Positions 53,286-62,569 of a stretch of 64,000 nt of DNA are shown one piece after another; position 1 is the stretch's first letter; each line of letters starts with the position of its first letter. The notes under the pieces were generated by a model that did no database searches, was not told where the DNA came from, and saw nothing but the letters and a program-made list of their open reading frames with translations. The stretch is from an uncultured Duncaniella sp. (GTDB lineage: Bacteria > Bacteroidota > Bacteroidia > Bacteroidales > Muribaculaceae). The position numbers were made by a program, and so were the translations under genes. Location: NCBI GenBank assembly GCA_910576785.1, contig CAJTJG010000008.1, positions 1 through 64,000 of the forward strand. Direction: 5' to 3'.

Positions 53286-54674
53286 TCATTCCTCATCGCT
53301 CTCTCTGGTCATGGAGGCGGCGAGTTGCTTTTGGGCCTTTATGCCGAGGTCATGGAGATCGCGTGCACGTTTTACAAGATTGCCTGTTCCTGACGAGAGT
53401 TTGCGCACGGCCTCCTGGTGAGCTTTGGAGGCAGATGCGAGAGCTTTCTCTATGCGCTCCATGTCGAGTGTGAAGTCGGCAAATTTGTCGTACATCTTGC
53501 CTGCGTCTTCGGCTATACGTATGGCATTGCGTGTCACCTTGTCGCGGCTCCACAGTTGGGCTATGAGCCGCAGGCCGGACACAAGATGGGTGGGGGAGAC
53601 TATCAGCACCTTGTGGTCGTAGGCTTCCTGCCATAATCCCGGGTCGAGACGCATGGCGGCAATATAGGCGGGTTCGTTGGGTATGAACATCATGACGAAG
53701 TCGAGCTTGCCATCGGGGGCGCCGACGTAGTCGTGGTAGTTCTTGCGGGAGAGTTTCTCCACATGGCTCTTCACGGAGCGTACGTGGCGTGACGAAGCCT
53801 CCTTGCGGGTCGCATCATCTTCTGCGTTCACGTAATCTATGAATGCTGTCAGCGATACTTTCGAGTCGATCACCACAAAGCGGTTGTCGGGGTATCTCAC
53901 AACCACATCAGGACGTATGGCCATGCCGCCTTCACCGCGCAGGGCTTTCCCGTCGTCGTCGGTGGTGGCCTGGATGAAGTATTCCTCGTCGCGTATCAAG
54001 CCGCTTTTCTCGAGTATGGTCTCGAGCACCATCTCGCCCCAGTCTCCCTGCACACGGTTGTTGCCCTTGAGTGCCGACGAGAGTTCGCGGGCTTCGCGCG
54101 ATATGGTGTTGTTGAGTTCTACAAGTTCGCGGATGCGTTCTGTCAGCGAGAATCGTTCGCGGGCTTCGTTGCTGTATGTATCGGTGACCGTCTTGCGGAA
54201 TTCGTCGATGTTTGTGCGCAGCGGTGAGAGTATTTCTGCGAGCCGCTCCTCGCTGCGGGCCTTGAAGTCGGCTGAGTTCTGGCGAAGTATCTCGTTGGCG
54301 AGATTTCTGAAGCGGTCCTCCAGCTGCTTTTCGCGCTCCTCGCGTCCACTTTCGGCGTGGTGCAGTGTAGCAGTGAGCGATGCGTTCTCCTCACGGGCGG
54401 CAGCCAGCTCGTCGCGGAGGGACGCTGCTGTCTGTTCTAGGGCTGAGATTCGGGCTGCGTCCTCGGTCTGTCTGGATATGGCCGTCTCACGTTCGTGTTC
54501 GAGGATAGATGTCTGCACAAGAACCTGCGCCACGGCTTTTTCTTTCTCGGCAGATATGGTCGATATGTCGGCGCGTAGCGTAGCTTCTATAGCCGAGATC
54601 TTTCTCAGCCGCATATATAGTGACAGTGCCGCCGCCAGAGCGAGCAGCAGGAGCGTGATCAGAACCGTTGACAT
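53286..54674 (-). CDS. rmuC: DNA recombination protein RmuC
   Basis: A 462-residue RmuC homologue. An N-terminal membrane anchor (about 2-22) is followed by a long coiled coil (about 30-200) and the RmuC nuclease-like domain with GNNRVQGDWGEMVLE and KVSLTAFIDYVNA. RmuC limits inversions and rearrangements at short inverted repeats. The length is normal. Confidence 0.93.
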   Translation of the reverse strand: MSTVLITLLLLALAAALSLYMRLRKISAIEATLRADISTISAEKEKAVAQVLVQTSILEHERETAISRQTEDAARISALEQTAASLRDELAAAREENASLTATLHHAESGREEREKQLEDRFRNLANEILRQNSADFKARSEERLAEILSPLRTNIDEFRKTVTDTYSNEARERFSLTERIRELVELNNTISREARELSSALKGNNRVQGDWGEMVLETILEKSGLIRDEEYFIQATTDDDGKALRGEGGMAIRPDVVVRYPDNRFVVIDSKVSLTAFIDYVNAEDDATRKEASSRHVRSVKSHVEKLSRKNYHDYVGAPDGKLDFVMMFIPNEPAYIAAMRLDPGLWQEAYDHKVLIVSPTHLVSGLRLIAQLWSRDKVTRNAIRIAEDAGKMYDKFADFTLDMERIEKALASASKAHQEAVRKLSSGTGNLVKRARDLHDLGIKAQKQLAASMTRESDEE

Positions 54675-54715
54675 ATGTCAGAGGTGAGTGGATTGTGTGT
54701 TTCAGAGTGGGTGTA

Positions 54716-54901
54716 TCAGTTCATTACCATGCCTCCGAGCCCTGCCGGTGCCGGCATGCATGTATAGGCCCGGGCAAATTGCCTGATACGGTCGAGTGTG
54801 GCGCGGCGTGGACGGGCCGGCGCTGCAAGGTGTGTCCGGTGCGACAACGCGGTCATGTGGTTGGTAGATGTGGAAGGAGTAGAATTTTTATCCATAGGCA
54901 T
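54716..54901 (-). CDS. 61-residue uncharacterised protein
   Basis: A small same-strand frame just upstream of rmuC. The N-terminal half is low in complexity (Ser, Thr, Ala, Arg). The C-terminal half reads LDRIRQFARAYTCMPAPAG and ends LGGMVMN. From memory, similar short proteins ending in a QFARAY and GxxVxN pattern occur in other Bacteroidales, but I cannot verify this here. An alternative start two codons later is possible. No signal peptide and no known function. Confidence 0.5.
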   Translation of the reverse strand: MPMDKNSTPSTSTNHMTALSHRTHLAAPARPRRATLDRIRQFARAYTCMPAPAGLGGMVMN

Positions 54902-54983
54902 CGGTATTTGTGTGAATGGAGGGGTATGGGTGTATTGTCATCTTTATAACGGTCATACAGGTTGAAATATTTTTTACGATGAC

Positions 54984-55015
54984 TTGATTTTTTCAATTCT
55001 TTTTGGGTATATTTG
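54984..55015 (+). promoter_or_regulatory. Promoter of the lipoate ligase/glycine cleavage operon
   Basis: TTG at 54984 and TATATTTG at 55008 are separated by 21 nt. The -7 box is a full consensus match 47 nt before the lplA start. It likely drives lplA through lpdA. Confidence 0.65.
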
Positions 55016-55061
55016 CAAACGGGATTTATCCTGCCGGAGAAACAATCCCTTCCGATGCGCC

Positions 55062-56039
55062 ATGAATCTGATACAACTCAATGAAAACGACCCCCGTCAG
55101 CTGCCGTTCTATCTCGCACTGGAAGAATGGCTGGCGCTCAGACGTCCTGCCGGGGATTATTTTTTCATATGGCAGGTGAGACCTACGGTGATAGTGGGGC
55201 GCCACCAGATGCTTGAGGCCGAGGTCAACCTTGACTTCTGCCGTCGCGAGGGTATCGAGGTGTACCGACGCAAGAGCGGTGGCGGCGCAGTGCTCGCCGA
55301 CATGAACAACATCATGTTCTCCTATGTCACAGCCTCGCCATCGGAGGTGCCCGTCACATTCTCGGCCTACACTTCCATGGTGGCCCGCTCGCTTCGGGCG
55401 CTTGGCCTTGATGCATCCGACAATTCCCGTAACGATATCCTTATATCCGGACGCAAGGTATCCGGTAATTCATATTACCACATGCCGGGTCGCAGCATAG
55501 TGCATGGCACCATGCTGTATGATTGTGACGGCGATATGATGGCTTCGGCTCTCACACCGGCTACGGCGAAACTGCGGTCGCACGGTGTGGCTTCGGTGCG
55601 AAGCCGCATCACTACCATACGTGAACATCTGCCGTCGCTGTCGCTGCCGGCATTCAAGGAGCATGTGCTCGCCACGATACCCGATGGTGATATCGAGACA
55701 CTTACTCCTGCCGAGATAGCCGAGGTAGAGATGATGGAGCGGTCATATCATGATCCTGCATGGACAGGTGGCCATTCGCCTGCAGGTACCGTAGCGCATA
55801 CGGCTCGTATCGATGGGGTGGGAACACTCACTGCGCATCTCACTGTGAAAGGTGGTGTGGTGGCGGGTTTCGACCTCACAGGCGACTATCTCGAGACGGC
55901 TCCGGCCTCGCAGGTCATAGCTGCCGCGCTCGAAGGGTGTGCCTACAGCCGTGATGCTCTGTCAGCGTGTCTCGCAGAGCTACCGTCGCTATGTATTCCC
56001 GGACTGGAATCTGAAGATTTAGTTAACCTCATATATTAG
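55062..56039 (+). CDS. lplA: Lipoate--protein ligase
   Basis: A 325-residue lipoate-protein ligase. ATG 55062 begins NLIQLNENDPRQLPFYLALEE, and the active-site RRKSGGGAVLADMNNIMFS block follows. It activates lipoate with ATP and attaches it to a Lys of carrier proteins such as GcvH, encoded two genes downstream. The following gene starts 4 nt after its stop. Operonic placement with the glycine cleavage genes makes GcvH its probable main target. Confidence 0.92.
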   Translation: MNLIQLNENDPRQLPFYLALEEWLALRRPAGDYFFIWQVRPTVIVGRHQMLEAEVNLDFCRREGIEVYRRKSGGGAVLADMNNIMFSYVTASPSEVPVTFSAYTSMVARSLRALGLDASDNSRNDILISGRKVSGNSYYHMPGRSIVHGTMLYDCDGDMMASALTPATAKLRSHGVASVRSRITTIREHLPSLSLPAFKEHVLATIPDGDIETLTPAEIAEVEMMERSYHDPAWTGGHSPAGTVAHTARIDGVGTLTAHLTVKGGVVAGFDLTGDYLETAPASQVIAAALEGCAYSRDALSACLAELPSLCIPGLESEDLVNLIY

Positions 56040-56043
56040 ACAC

Positions 56044-57141
56044 ATGAACGACCTGAAAAACACTTGTCTCCATGATCGCCACGTGGCTCTCGGCGCGCAG
56101 ATGTCGCCGTTCGGGGGCTTTGATATGCCGATCCAGTACAGCGGCATCGTGGAGGAGCACAACGCTGTCCGCAACGCATGCGGTGTATTCGATGTCTCCC
56201 ACATGGGGGAGGTCAATATATCCGGCCCCGATGCGGAGAAGTATGTGAATCACATTTTCACCAACGATCTCAGGGGTATTCCCGCCGGAAAGATCCTTTA
56301 TGGCATGATGCTCAATCCAGAAGGCGGAGTGGTGGACGATCTTCTCGTCTACAAGCGTGGAGAGAACAATTTCTTCCTCGTCATCAATGCCTCCAACATT
56401 GACAAGGATATGGCCTGGATAGAGAAGAATGCTGCCGGCTATGACGTGGAGATCGATCCTCTGAGCGATGAACTCGGACAGCTTGCCGTGCAAGGGCCGG
56501 GGTCGGAGGAGGTGATGGAGCAGGTGCTCGGCATCACATGCTCGGATCTGGAATTCTATACATTCAAGGAGGAGGAGCTTGACGGTGTGCATATTCTTGT
56601 GAGCCGTACGGGCTATACAGGCGAAGATGGCTTTGAGATATATGCCGAACCTGAGGCCATAGTGCGCATGTGGGATATTCTCATGGAGTCCGGCCGTGCA
56701 CTTCCCTGCGGTCTCGGATGCCGCGACACTCTGCGTTTCGAGGTCGGTCTGCCGCTCTATGGCGACGAACTCTCCGATACGATCACGCCGCTTGAGGCCG
56801 GACTGGGTATCTTCGTCAAACTCGACAAACCGGAATTCATCGGCCGGGAGGCTCTTGAAAAACAGAAGGCTGAGGGTGCTCCGCGCAAGCTTGTGGGCCT
56901 CGAACTGCACGATAGGGCCATACCGCGCCACGGCTATGAGGTGGTCAACGGTGAGGGCGAAGTGGTGGGACATGTCACCACAGGTTACCGCGGCATATCC
57001 GTTGACAAGAGTATCGCCGCCGCGCTCGTGGACACTCCGTGGTCGGCCAAGGGTACTGAGCTGAAGGTGCGTATACGCCGCAAGGAATTCCCCGCCACTG
57101 TCACAGCAAAAAAATTCTACAAGAAATCATATAAAAAATAA
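56044..57141 (+). CDS. gcvT: Glycine cleavage system T protein (aminomethyltransferase)
   Basis: Transfers the methylene unit from the H protein to tetrahydrofolate and releases ammonia. The 365-residue chain begins with the typical LKNTCLHDRHVALGAQMSPF and carries SHMGEV, LAVQGPG and RTGYTGEDGFEIY blocks. Length is normal. It lies between lplA and gcvH, 33 nt before the latter. Confidence 0.95.
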   Translation: MNDLKNTCLHDRHVALGAQMSPFGGFDMPIQYSGIVEEHNAVRNACGVFDVSHMGEVNISGPDAEKYVNHIFTNDLRGIPAGKILYGMMLNPEGGVVDDLLVYKRGENNFFLVINASNIDKDMAWIEKNAAGYDVEIDPLSDELGQLAVQGPGSEEVMEQVLGITCSDLEFYTFKEEELDGVHILVSRTGYTGEDGFEIYAEPEAIVRMWDILMESGRALPCGLGCRDTLRFEVGLPLYGDELSDTITPLEAGLGIFVKLDKPEFIGREALEKQKAEGAPRKLVGLELHDRAIPRHGYEVVNGEGEVVGHVTTGYRGISVDKSIAAALVDTPWSAKGTELKVRIRRKEFPATVTAKKFYKKSYKK

Positions 57142-57174
57142 TCATTCATTACACACCAAAAATCTATTACAATC

Positions 57175-57552
57175 ATGAGCAAGATATATTACAGCAAGTC
57201 ACACGAGTATGCACGCGTTGAGGGCGATATCGCCTACATCGGTATCACCGACTATGCCCAGAAGGCCCTCGGCAATGTGGTCTACGTCGACATGCCCGAG
57301 CAGGGCGATGACATCACTGCCGGCGAGGAGTTTGGCGCAGTGGAGAGTGTAAAGGCTGCCAGTGATCTTTTCGCTCCTGTCAGCGGTGCTGTCATAGAGA
57401 GCAATGAGCAGCTCATTGACAATCCACGTCTCATCAACGAGGATGCCATGGCCAACTGGATCATAAAGGTTTCGCTTACGGATCCTTCCGAGCTCGACAA
57501 TCTGATGGACGAAGAGGCATACAATGCCTTTTGCGCCAGTGAGTCACACTGA
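57175..57552 (+). CDS. gcvH: Glycine cleavage system H protein
   Basis: A 125-residue lipoyl carrier. Lipoylated Lys60 lies in GAVESVKAASDLF. The chain shows the YYSKSHEYARVEGD start and the LGNVVYVDMPEQGD core. It shuttles the aminomethyl group between the P, T and L proteins. The standard length and lipoyl site leave little doubt. Confidence 0.96.
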   Translation: MSKIYYSKSHEYARVEGDIAYIGITDYAQKALGNVVYVDMPEQGDDITAGEEFGAVESVKAASDLFAPVSGAVIESNEQLIDNPRLINEDAMANWIIKVSLTDPSELDNLMDEEAYNAFCASESH

Positions 57553-57567
57553 TATGCCGCTTCGCCC

Positions 57568-58938
57568 ATGACACACCACCGTTATTTTCCCCACACGCCC
57601 GAGGATATCTCAGATATGCTCGGCAAGTGCGGGATGGAAAGTCTCGACGATCTCTATGCCGATCTTCCCGAGCAGCTCAGACTCGGGCGCGACTATGACC
57701 TCAATCCGCAGATGAGCGAAAGTGAGGTGCGGGCTTATTTCAGCGAACTTGCCGAGATGAACCGTCCTCTCACCACGTTTGCAGGCGCAGGATTCTATGA
57801 TCACTATGCTCCTGCAGTGATACAGACCATACTCTCCCGCTCAGAGTTTCTCACCGCCTATACCCCTTATCAGCCCGAGATATCTCAGGGTACTCTCCAG
57901 TATATCTTCGAATATCAGACCATGATGTCGCAGTTCACAGGTCTCCCGGTATGCAATGCGTCCATGTATGATGGTTCGACGGCTCTTGCCGAAGCCATGC
58001 TCATGACTGTGGCCGCCGGCAGGAAGAAGAACAGGGTGCTGGTCAGTGCTACGATAAATCCGATCTATCGTGAGGTGATTGACACATATGCCCACTATCA
58101 CGGAGTGACCATCGAGACCATTCCGGCCGAAGATGGCGTCACATCGCGCGAGGCTCTCGCAGCCATGCTCGACGGCAGCAAGGATGTAGCAGGAGTGATA
58201 CTACAGTCACTCAACTATTACGGCATAATGGAGTCGCTCGAGGGGGTGGCCGATGCTGTGCATGCAGCCAAGGCACTCCTTGTGGTTTCGGCGCCGGCTT
58301 CGGCACTGGCGGTCATAAGGACGCCGGCTGAATGGGGCGCTGACATCGCAGCAGGCGAGGCCCAGTCGCTCGGCATGCCTCTCGGGTTTGGAGGCCCATA
58401 TCTCGGCTATATGTGCTGCACAAAGGCTCTGATGCGCAAATTGCCGGGACGTATCGTCGGTGCGACCACCGATGCGTCCGGCCAGCGCACATATGTGCTC
58501 ACTCTTCAGGCTCGTGAGCAGCATATACGCCGCGACAAGGCTACATCGAACATCTGCTCCAATCAGGGCCTGATGACTCTCTATGCCGCGGTCTATATGT
58601 CGCTGATGGGAACGCGTGGTCTCCGTGAGGTGAATTCACTCTCGTGCGCCGGCGCCCATTATCTTGCCTCGAAACTTGTGGATACCGGAGCGTTCGAGCT
58701 CAAGTATCCCGACAAACCGTTCCTCAATGAGTTTGTAGTGCGTTATACGGGCGAGCAGTCCCTCCAGGATTTTATGGATATATCGAGCGCATGCGGCTGT
58801 CTGGCAGGTGTGGTCATAGCTCCCGATGAACTTCTGGTATGCGTCACGGAGACACGTACACGCGAGGAGATGGACCGCTATGCCTGGCGTGCCGAGACAT
58901 TCTCAAAGTCTAACACACCGATGATCCCTAAGCCATGA
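57568..58938 (+). CDS. gcvPA: Glycine decarboxylase P protein, subunit 1
   Basis: A 456-residue N-terminal half of a split P protein. It has the FPHTPEDISDMLGKCG start and the SFNYYGI-like LQSLNYYGIME block. It forms an alpha2-beta2 PLP enzyme with GcvPB and decarboxylates glycine. The stop overlaps the gcvPB start by 4 nt (ATGA), indicating translational coupling. Confidence 0.95.
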   Translation: MTHHRYFPHTPEDISDMLGKCGMESLDDLYADLPEQLRLGRDYDLNPQMSESEVRAYFSELAEMNRPLTTFAGAGFYDHYAPAVIQTILSRSEFLTAYTPYQPEISQGTLQYIFEYQTMMSQFTGLPVCNASMYDGSTALAEAMLMTVAAGRKKNRVLVSATINPIYREVIDTYAHYHGVTIETIPAEDGVTSREALAAMLDGSKDVAGVILQSLNYYGIMESLEGVADAVHAAKALLVVSAPASALAVIRTPAEWGADIAAGEAQSLGMPLGFGGPYLGYMCCTKALMRKLPGRIVGATTDASGQRTYVLTLQAREQHIRRDKATSNICSNQGLMTLYAAVYMSLMGTRGLREVNSLSCAGAHYLASKLVDTGAFELKYPDKPFLNEFVVRYTGEQSLQDFMDISSACGCLAGVVIAPDELLVCVTETRTREEMDRYAWRAETFSKSNTPMIPKP

Positions 58939-60407
58939 ACAGGAAACTTTACGGAAAAAACATATATGAGATCTCCCGTCCTGGACGAGTGGGATATTAT
59001 CTCGGGGGTAACGGATGTGAGGATGTCCTCTCGTCAATGCCCGCCGGTCTGATGCGCGGTGAGGCCCCGGTACTTCCCGAGGTGGACGAACCTGCCGTGG
59101 TGAGACATTATACAAATATGTCCACAAATAATTTTGGCGTTGATACCGGCTTCTATCCCCTCGGGTCGTGTACTATGAAATACAACCCGAAGATCAACGA
59201 TGAGATAGCCTCTATGCCGGGGTTCACACAGCTTCATCCTCTGCAGCCGGCCGACACAGTGCAGGGTGCTCTCAAGGCCTATTATGATTTGCAGACCATG
59301 CTGTCGGAGATCGGTGGCATGGCGGAGTTCACGCTCAATCCATATGCCGGTGCACATGGCGAGTTGACCGGCCTTATGGTGATAAGACGCTATCATGAAA
59401 GCCGTGGCGACATGAACCGCACCAAGGTGATAGTGCCCGATTCGGCTCATGGCACCAATCCGGCTTCGGCCGCTGTGGCAGGACTGACGGTGGTCGAGGT
59501 TGGATCGCTTCCCGACGGAACGGTTGATGTCGAGGCTCTGCGTCCGTTGCTTGACGAGACGGTAGCCGCCGTGATGATGACCAATCCCAATACGGTGGGA
59601 ATATTCGAGCATAACATTCCGGCCATCTCCGGAATGGTGCATGAGTGTGGCGCCCTGCTATATTATGATGGAGCCAATCTCAATCCTATGCTTGGCGTGG
59701 CCCGCCCGGGCGATATGGGTTTCGATGTGATGCACATCAATCTTCACAAGACATTCTCCACGCCTCATGGCGGTGGCGGTCCCGGTTCTGGGCCCGTAGG
59801 AGTCAGGGCCGGACTGGAGGAATTCCTGCCTAATCCGAGGGTGGTGAAGCGCACTGTCGATGACGAGGATATATACGCACTGGACTATGGTGTGGAGAAA
59901 CCGTCCATGACACTTGGCCGCATCTCCTCATGGCTCGGCAACTTCACTGTGGAGTTGCGGGCATTGGCCTATATCCTGTCGCTCGGACGTGACGGGCTGC
60001 GTATGGCCGGTCCGTTGGCCACTCTCAATGCCAATTACATCAAGGAGTCGCTTCGCGATGTCTACAAGCTACCCATTGACCGTGTGTGCAAGCATGAGTT
60101 TGTGTTCGACGGTCTGGCTGATAAGTCGACAGGAGTTACCACGCTCCATGTGGCGAAGCGTCTGCTTGACCATGGGTTCCATGCTCCGACCATATACTTC
60201 CCCCTGCTTTTCCATGAATCGCTCATGATAGAGCCTACAGAAACTGAAAGCAAGGAGACTCTTGATGAGTTCATAGCCGCTATGCGCGAGATAGCACGCG
60301 AAGCTGCCGAGACTCCTGATGTGGTCAAAGAAGCTCCGCATCTCACTCCGGTGAGAAAACCAGACGATACGGCTGCGGCTCTCAATCCGGTAGTGACATT
60401 CATCTGA
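58935..60407 (+). CDS. gcvPB: Glycine decarboxylase P protein, subunit 2
   Basis: A 490-residue PLP-binding half of glycine decarboxylase. The cofactor Lys272 lies in HINLHKTFSTPHGGGGPGSG, preceded by SAHGTNPASA and GANLNPMLG. The final 30 residues are a less conserved tail. It partners GcvPA. Confidence 0.96.
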   Translation: MNRKLYGKNIYEISRPGRVGYYLGGNGCEDVLSSMPAGLMRGEAPVLPEVDEPAVVRHYTNMSTNNFGVDTGFYPLGSCTMKYNPKINDEIASMPGFTQLHPLQPADTVQGALKAYYDLQTMLSEIGGMAEFTLNPYAGAHGELTGLMVIRRYHESRGDMNRTKVIVPDSAHGTNPASAAVAGLTVVEVGSLPDGTVDVEALRPLLDETVAAVMMTNPNTVGIFEHNIPAISGMVHECGALLYYDGANLNPMLGVARPGDMGFDVMHINLHKTFSTPHGGGGPGSGPVGVRAGLEEFLPNPRVVKRTVDDEDIYALDYGVEKPSMTLGRISSWLGNFTVELRALAYILSLGRDGLRMAGPLATLNANYIKESLRDVYKLPIDRVCKHEFVFDGLADKSTGVTTLHVAKRLLDHGFHAPTIYFPLLFHESLMIEPTETESKETLDEFIAAMREIAREAAETPDVVKEAPHLTPVRKPDDTAAALNPVVTFI

Positions 60408-60424
60408 CATAAACGGTTTGTACG

Positions 60425-61750
60425 ATGGATTATGATATAATTGTGATCGGTGCCGGCCCCGGAGGTTATGAAACCGCCGTGGGTGCGGCCCGGTCGGGCA
60501 AACGGGTGCTCGTTGTGGAGCGTGACCAGCTCGGAGGCACTTGTCTCAACCGTGGCTGTATCCCCACCAAAGCTCTCTGCCGGTCGGCTGAGGCGGTGGA
60601 GACAGTGCGCCACGCGTCATCGTTTGGCATAACCGTAGGTGGTGACATCAATGTCGACTTTCCTGCGGTGATGAAGCGTAAGGATGCGGTCGTGGCGGAA
60701 CTACGCGATGGTGTGGCCACTCTCCTCAAGGATGTGGATGTGAAATGTGGCGAGGCTGTTTTCACTCCTGAGGGTGCGGTGTCGGTCAACGGCGGGACAT
60801 TCACCGCTCCGATGGTCATAGTTGCTACCGGATCTGCTCCTGCAAGACTCCCGGTACCCGGCGCGGAGATGGCACTGACCAGCGATGAGCTCCTTTCGCT
60901 CGAGGCTCTGCCGGAGAGCATCGTCATAATAGGTGGCGGTGTGATCGGACTTGAATTTGCATCTATCCTCGCAGCCTTGGGCTCATCTGTCACCGTGCTT
61001 GAGTTTTGTCCCGAAGTTCTGCCTCCATTTGATGCCGAGGTGGCCAAGCGTCTGCGCATGTCGCTCAAACGTCGGGGCATAAACATCGTCACCGGGGCGT
61101 GTGTCACACGCATCTGCCCGGGTGGGCAGGTGGCATACGAGGTAAAGGGGAAGGAGAAAACCGTTGAGGCGGAAGCAGTCTTGATGGCTGTTGGCCGCAG
61201 GCCGGTCATTCCTCAGTCGCTCATTGACATGGGTGCGCTTACTGAACGTGGTGCGCTGATGGTCGACGATAGCTATAAGGTAGTATTTGCTGATGGCAAA
61301 GTGCCTGCTGATACAGTGATCTATGCAATTGGAGATGTCAACGGCAGATGCATGCTTGCCCATGCTGCTTCGGCTCAGGGTGAGGTTGTGCTTGGTCACA
61401 GCAGAAGTATGGGAGTGATACCTTCGGCAGTGTTCACTATGCCCGAGTGTGCCATGGTCGGATTGACGGAGCAGCAATGTCAGGACGCCGGTCTTGAATA
61501 CAAGGTGGGTAAGGCCACATTCCGATCTAACGGGAAAGCGCTTGCCATGGGTGAACCTGATGGCATGGTCAAGGTCCTTGTCTCGCTTACCGATGGCAGA
61601 TTGCTCGGATGTCACATTGTCGGTGCTCATGCTGCCGATCTCGTGCAGGAAGCTGCAACCGTCATGACTGCCGGTCTCCCGGCCACAGCCATTGCAGATG
61701 CCATACATGCCCATCCTACACTCGGTGAGACCCTTCGGGCTGCCTTATAA
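60425..61750 (+). CDS. lpdA: Dihydrolipoyl dehydrogenase (L protein)
   Basis: FAD enzyme that reoxidises lipoate on GcvH with NAD+. The 441-residue chain has the FAD motif GAGPGGYE, the redox pair Cys40-Cys45 in GGTCLNRGCIPTKAL, the NAD motif GGGVIGLEFA and the C-terminal active-site HAHPTLGE. It completes the glycine cleavage set. It could also serve ketoacid dehydrogenases, but none are nearby. Confidence 0.94.
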   Translation: MDYDIIVIGAGPGGYETAVGAARSGKRVLVVERDQLGGTCLNRGCIPTKALCRSAEAVETVRHASSFGITVGGDINVDFPAVMKRKDAVVAELRDGVATLLKDVDVKCGEAVFTPEGAVSVNGGTFTAPMVIVATGSAPARLPVPGAEMALTSDELLSLEALPESIVIIGGGVIGLEFASILAALGSSVTVLEFCPEVLPPFDAEVAKRLRMSLKRRGINIVTGACVTRICPGGQVAYEVKGKEKTVEAEAVLMAVGRRPVIPQSLIDMGALTERGALMVDDSYKVVFADGKVPADTVIYAIGDVNGRCMLAHAASAQGEVVLGHSRSMGVIPSAVFTMPECAMVGLTEQQCQDAGLEYKVGKATFRSNGKALAMGEPDGMVKVLVSLTDGRLLGCHIVGAHAADLVQEAATVMTAGLPATAIADAIHAHPTLGETLRAAL

Positions 61751-61785
61751 ACATCACTTCAGGAATACAATTCTGTGATGTAATT

Positions 61786-61869
61786 GAAGTACGGATAAAG
61801 GAAAAGTGACAGAAAACATAATTATCAATAATTAATTGTTTTCTGTCACTTTTCCTTTATCCGTACTTC
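61786..61869. terminator. 33-bp perfect inverted repeat between lpdA and znuC
   Basis: Positions 61786-61818 are the exact reverse complement of 61837-61869, with an 18-nt A/T-rich loop. It lies between convergent genes and could terminate both. The stem is unusually long and perfect. A copy of TTCTGTCACTTT at 61867-61878 repeats part of the right arm (61841-61852). Confidence 0.7.
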
Positions 61870-61912
61870 TGTCACTTTCTATGTATGATATTGGATTACA
61901 GTCTCATCCTGT

Positions 61913-62569
61913 TCAGAACTCTACGTTAAGGGTATGGTCGACCACAAGGTGGCGTGTTGCCATGCCGGCTATTGTTGACATCTCGTGAGATACGAGCAGT
62001 ATTGTGGTCGAGGCCGCGAGCTGTTCCAGAAGGGTATATATGCTTTGTTCAAACTGTTTGTCCACGTAGCTCAGAGGTTCATCGAGCACAAGGACTTCGG
62101 GTGACGATATTATGGCCCGGCCCAGAAGTGCACGTTGCAATTGGCCACCGGAGAGTACTCCTATGGGCTTATCGGCATGTGCCGTGAGGCCTATGGTGGC
62201 GAGTGTGGATGCGGTAAGGGTACGTTCGCGTTCGCGACCCAGATGTTCTCCGGTCAGACCTGAAGCTACAAGTTCATGTACGGTGACCGGGAATCGCGAG
62301 TCTATCATGTTTTTCTGCGGAAGATAACCTATGGGCAGACCCTTTACGGGGTTACCCTGTGGATCGAGATATGTGACTGAGCCGGTGGTCGGTTTCAGTA
62401 GTTTCAGGATGATGCGCAACAGGGTTGTCTTTCCTCCGCCGTTTGGACCGGTTATAGCGATGAAATCGCCGCGGTTCACATCAAAATTTATATCAGACAG
62501 AATATCGCGGCCATCCCATCTGCGAGATATGCCACGCAGTGATATTATGGTTTCGTCAGGATGTGTCAT
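61913..62569 (-). CDS. znuC: Metal (zinc/manganese) ABC transporter ATP-binding protein
   Basis: A 218-residue ABC ATPase of the ZnuC/MntB type. Walker A is GPNGGGKTTLL, the signature is LSGGQLQRALLGRA and Walker B is VLVLDEPLSYVD. The start overlaps the znuA stop by 4 nt, so the pair is co-translated. No ZnuB permease follows; the next plus-strand neighbour is lpdA, after a terminator. Zinc specificity is inferred from the paired binding protein. Confidence 0.86.
   Translation of the reverse strand: MTHPDETIISLRGISRRWDGRDILSDINFDVNRGDFIAITGPNGGGKTTLLRIILKLLKPTTGSVTYLDPQGNPVKGLPIGYLPQKNMIDSRFPVTVHELVASGLTGEHLGRERERTLTASTLATIGLTAHADKPIGVLSGGQLQRALLGRAIISSPEVLVLDEPLSYVDKQFEQSIYTLLEQLAASTTILLVSHEMSTIAGMATRHLVVDHTLNVEF

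Noticed and set aside
55016..56039. Glycine riboswitch upstream of the gcv genes
   Set aside because: The leader before lplA is only about 45 nt and the lplA-gcvT gap is 4 nt, so there is no space for a glycine aptamer.
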